From assembly GCA_022448645.1 (NCBI GenBank), contig JAKVBZ010000142.1:1-8392 (forward strand): a stretch of 8,392 bases of DNA. Reading direction: 5' to 3'. Below are positions 5,727-8,392 of this stretch, one piece after another. Made by a program: the position numbers and the translations under genes. A model generated the notes under the pieces. The model was not told the origin of the DNA. It did no database searches and saw only the letters and a list, made by a program, of their open reading frames with translations. The first letter of the stretch is position 1. Each line of letters opens with the position of its first letter. The stretch is from Pirellulaceae bacterium (GTDB lineage Bacteria; Planctomycetota; Planctomycetia; Pirellulales; Pirellulaceae).

Positions 5727-6944
5727 ATGCAGAATATTGTAATTGAAAAACCGTATGAATTTGTGCCACCACATCGAGGCAACTTGTGGCCCACGATGAT
5801 TCAAAGGTTTCGTTTGATCGATCGGTGGTTGCGGAAGTCACATGGCGTCACAAGCTACGAGTGTCGTGGGGTGGAAAAACTGCGTGAATCGCTGGCGGCT
5901 GGCCATGGCATCATGTTGACACCTAATCACTGCCGACCCTCAGATCCGATTGTGATGGGTTTTCCGGCAAGAGAAGCCAAGACCCATGTATACGCCATGG
6001 CCAGTTGGCATCTCTACAACCAGGACCGCTTCACAGCATTTGCCATACGTAAAATGGGTGGTTTCAGTGTGAACCGTGAAGGGGTCGACCGTAAGTCATT
6101 GAACACGGCCATCGATGTTCTCGAATCGGCCGAACGGCCTTTGATCGTCTTTCCAGAAGGTGTCACGACACGGCTGAACGACCGCCTGCTTGACTTTCTC
6201 GACGGTGTGGCATTTATTGCCCGCACTGCTGCCCGGCGTCGTGCTAAGCGATTGTCAGATGGAAAAGTTGTGATTCACCCAGTGGCGATTAAGTATTTGT
6301 TTCATGGAGATTTGCGGACAGCAATCGAACCACAACTTGCAGACTTCGAACGTCGACTTACTTGGAAAGTGTCCGTTGGAGTGTCTCTACTGGACCGCAT
6401 CCGTCAAATTGGCGATGCGTTGCTTTCCTTGAAAGAGCTGGAATACTTAGGGACTACTCAAACGGGGAGCACTTCAGAACGTTGCCAGCAGTTAATCGAT
6501 ATGCTCCTCACACCAATTGAAGAAGATTGGCTGGGCGGTGAACGTGAGCAGGGCGTTGTGGCTCGCGTCAAATCTTTGCGTATGGCGATCGTGCCCGAAT
6601 TGACGCGAAATGAAGTGTCTGGGGAGGAACGTACACGGCGGTGGAACCAACTGGCAGATATCTATCTGGCTCAACAACTGTCGTGCTATCCAGAGGGGTA
6701 TCTGCGACCACCGACTTCTGTTGATCGAATTCTGGAAACCGTTGAACGGCTTGAAGAGGATTTGACAGATCAAGTCACTTCGCACCCTCCGACCAAAGTC
6801 GTGATCCAAATTGGGGACGCAGTAGAAGTTTCCACATCGCGCGATCGAAATGCCGAAACCGATCCGCTCATGACGCAGATTTACAACACTGTCCAGGGTA
6901 TGCTGGATGAGCTTTCGCGGGAATCTGTGATTTTTGAGGAGTAG
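5727..6944 (+). CDS. PlsC-type lysophospholipid acyltransferase with a large insert
   Basis: A 405-residue protein with the four PlsC (LPLAT) motifs: block I NHCRPSD (N67, H68, D73; the HX4D catalytic pair), block II GGFSVNRE (111-118), block III FPEGVTTR (142-149) and block IV HPVAIKY (184-190). These enzymes move an acyl chain to a lysophospholipid or glycerol-3-phosphate derivative at the inner face of the membrane. The usual late strand of the fold, VVIQIGDAVEVS, appears only at 358-369, so residues of about 197-356 look like an insert of about 160 residues, mostly charged and helical, unknown to me. No clear transmembrane helix is seen, and the protein may bind the membrane peripherally. 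PlsC enzymes are usually about 200-260 residues long, so this one is clearly longer. A GTG at 5724 could add one residue; there is no Shine-Dalgarno at normal distance. It stands alone, so the true substrate cannot be told from neighbours. Confidence 0.88.
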   Translation: MQNIVIEKPYEFVPPHRGNLWPTMIQRFRLIDRWLRKSHGVTSYECRGVEKLRESLAAGHGIMLTPNHCRPSDPIVMGFPAREAKTHVYAMASWHLYNQDRFTAFAIRKMGGFSVNREGVDRKSLNTAIDVLESAERPLIVFPEGVTTRLNDRLLDFLDGVAFIARTAARRRAKRLSDGKVVIHPVAIKYLFHGDLRTAIEPQLADFERRLTWKVSVGVSLLDRIRQIGDALLSLKELEYLGTTQTGSTSERCQQLIDMLLTPIEEDWLGGEREQGVVARVKSLRMAIVPELTRNEVSGEERTRRWNQLADIYLAQQLSCYPEGYLRPPTSVDRILETVERLEEDLTDQVTSHPPTKVVIQIGDAVEVSTSRDRNAETDPLMTQIYNTVQGMLDELSRESVIFEE

Positions 6945-6953
6945 TGTTTTTGT

Positions 6954-8392
6954 CTATGATAGGTCTTTTTTGTCCAGATTAGCAAAGACAACGTCAACAC
7001 TTTCCGATTCCTGTTGATGTGACCGCGGAGGAGCTCCGCCATCTATGAAATCGCTAAAATCGTCGACCAGAGATTCGGTAATTACTGTGGCGATTAGCTG
7101 GTCACGCTGAGATTCTTCAACCGCCCCGTCGCCGTCTGCTTGGGCGTCGTCGTTAACGATGATTGCCAACGCTGAAGGTGTAGTAATCTGAGCGATCTGC
7201 GGATTGACCAAGGTCACGGCAAAGCCCTCCCCTGGTTCGTCGATTGTGTCTCCGAAGATTTCAACCGTCACGGTTTCGCTGGTCTCCAATGGCTCGAAAG
7301 TAATTGAGCCGGTGGGGAGTGTACCGCCGACGAAATCTGCCGCATTGGCCGAATTGGCTCCCACACCCGTCACGGTGTAGTCAACGGTTGTAGTGCGGCC
7401 AAGTTCTCCACTGCGCGTTACCACGAAAGTGAAGGATGTGGGAGAGGTGGCTCCCAGATCGCCTTCTGTCAATTGGCCGTTTACCACCTCGATTTGCAAG
7501 GCAGTTCTTAGATAAGTGGCCAATAACAGTCCGTCCGCGATCGTGACCGCGTCGTCTCCGTTAACATCATAAAATGGAGGTGGTGTTACGGGGAACGGAG
7601 GAATGCCGGGTCCGTCGGGAACCGCTTGTTGTCCGTGGAAGAACAAGAAGTGTGAAAGTAGCAGGATGTCTTGCGACGACACAATGCCGTTTGCGTTGAC
7701 GTCAAAAGGATTGTCGGAATTCTGCCAGGTTGGACTGGCGATTTGCACCTTGTAGTCTTCGACTTCTCCATCCGGTGCTGAGCCTGCGGGGCCTAATCCA
7801 CCCACTGAGCTAAAACGAAAGCGGGCGAAGCTTTCACCACCTGTGGATCCGATACCAGTCGGTACCGTAAACGTTAGCGGGTTTAAGCCTTCGACCAGCG
7901 GTTCGCTGGCGAAGATCTGTGCTCCACCAATCCAAGCGTCCAGGAAGCCGTTACCGGAAGCTCGTACCGTAACCTGCGCCGTGTTTCCGACTAAAAGTAC
8001 CGTGTCGAAGCTGACACCATCATCCAAGGCATCTCGGTTGGCATTGGCGGATGGTTCACCATCTCCGTCGGCATCGACACCGAATCCAAGGAAGTATCCT
8101 TCGGCAATGCGATGTCTAGCCCCTGACGGAAGAAATGTTTCGAATGGTGGATCGGGAGCGTCGCCAAAGTCGGTACCACCACCGACTTGAATCGTGAATT
8201 CCACGGTACCTGCCAGCTGGTTCGCTTGGAGCGAATTATTGGCGAGGTCGCGGATTCCCGTTTCGGCCGAGTTGTCCAAAACTAGATGGTACTCACCACT
8301 TAACCAGATACCGGGTCCTGCGGTCAGGAGCATTTGGTTATTGGTTGCATCGTACTGGAAGGAGAAATCAGAGCCTTTCGTGAGCGCACGTC
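6954..8392 (-). CDS. Large surface protein with Ig-like, GEVED, dockerin and Calx-beta modules, C-terminal part (5' end outside window)
   Basis: The frame is open through the right edge, so these 478 residues are the end of a longer, probably secreted protein; the ATG at 8333 lies inside a domain and is not the start. Modules, counted from the first visible codon: end of a bacterial Ig-like domain (1-70, with GIRDLANNSL); DFGDAPD (74-80) opening a GEVED-type module that ends in DGEVEDY (207-213); a dockerin-like pair of calcium loops, DVNANGIVSSQD (230-241) and DVNGDDAVTIAD (275-286), separated by a Pro-rich linker; a Calx-beta domain (about 306-416, with the acidic TIDEPGEGF and ending IIVNDD); and an acidic tail ending DVVFANLDKKDLS. 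Such proteins are typical of planctomycete cell surfaces and need calcium to fold. No enzyme domain is visible here. Likely roles are adhesion or cell-wall assembly; this is inference. Its stop lies 9 bp from the stop of the convergent acyltransferase gene. Confidence 0.9.
   Translation of the reverse strand, partial: RALTKGSDFSFQYDATNNQMLLTAGPGIWLSGEYHLVLDNSAETGIRDLANNSLQANQLAGTVEFTIQVGGGTDFGDAPDPPFETFLPSGARHRIAEGYFLGFGVDADGDGEPSANANRDALDDGVSFDTVLLVGNTAQVTVRASGNGFLDAWIGGAQIFASEPLVEGLNPLTFTVPTGIGSTGGESFARFRFSSVGGLGPAGSAPDGEVEDYKVQIASPTWQNSDNPFDVNANGIVSSQDILLLSHFLFFHGQQAVPDGPGIPPFPVTPPPFYDVNGDDAVTIADGLLLATYLRTALQIEVVNGQLTEGDLGATSPTSFTFVVTRSGELGRTTTVDYTVTGVGANSANAADFVGGTLPTGSITFEPLETSETVTVEIFGDTIDEPGEGFAVTLVNPQIAQITTPSALAIIVNDDAQADGDGAVEESQRDQLIATVITESLVDDFSDFIDGGAPPRSHQQESESVDVVFANLDKKDLS

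Overview
The window looks like part of a planctomycete chromosome, probably from the Pirellula/Rhodopirellula side of the phylum. This rests on protein style and was not tested by a search. The pointers are a surface protein combining a DFGDAPD/GEVED module, a dockerin pair and a Calx-beta domain; a secreted TPR protein next to an ExbB gene and two ExbD genes; near-balanced base composition; and several starts with weak or no Shine-Dalgarno sequence. No RNA gene, transposon, prophage or CRISPR array was seen.

Left part (1-4176, all plus strand): the tail of a TPR protein that begins outside the window, a secreted TPR protein with a Sec signal peptide, an ExbB/TolQ/MotA-type proton-channel protein with a signal-peptide-like N-terminus, and two different ExbD/TolR-type proteins. 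The likely complex is an inner-membrane proton-driven motor (one channel protein, two kinds of ExbD) working with periplasmic TPR partners. No TonB, TolA, TolB or Pal gene is present, so the output is unknown. The 1:2 channel-to-ExbD gene set plus TPR neighbours recalls the AglR-AglQ-AglS motor of Myxococcus, but this is an analogy only. Three of the four gaps between these genes hold inverted repeats able to form hairpins, so the cluster may be read as one processed or attenuated transcript, or as several units.

Middle (4201-5726): a minus-strand XerD-type tyrosine recombinase with a complete catalytic set converges on the second exbD. A 9-bp inverted repeat covers its stop codon. A non-coding stretch of about 550 bp follows, with a compact GC-rich palindrome on the xerD side.

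Right part (5727-8392): a plus-strand PlsC-type acyltransferase that appears to carry an insert of about 160 residues within its catalytic fold, and, converging with only 9 bp between stop codons, the C-terminal 478 residues of a large minus-strand surface protein whose start lies beyond the right edge.

The genes in the right two thirds have no obvious shared pathway. The strongest functional unit is the TPR/ExbB/ExbD/ExbD cluster. I saw nothing that clearly demonstrates a new defence or mobile system; the best leads are the motor cluster and the acyltransferase insert.
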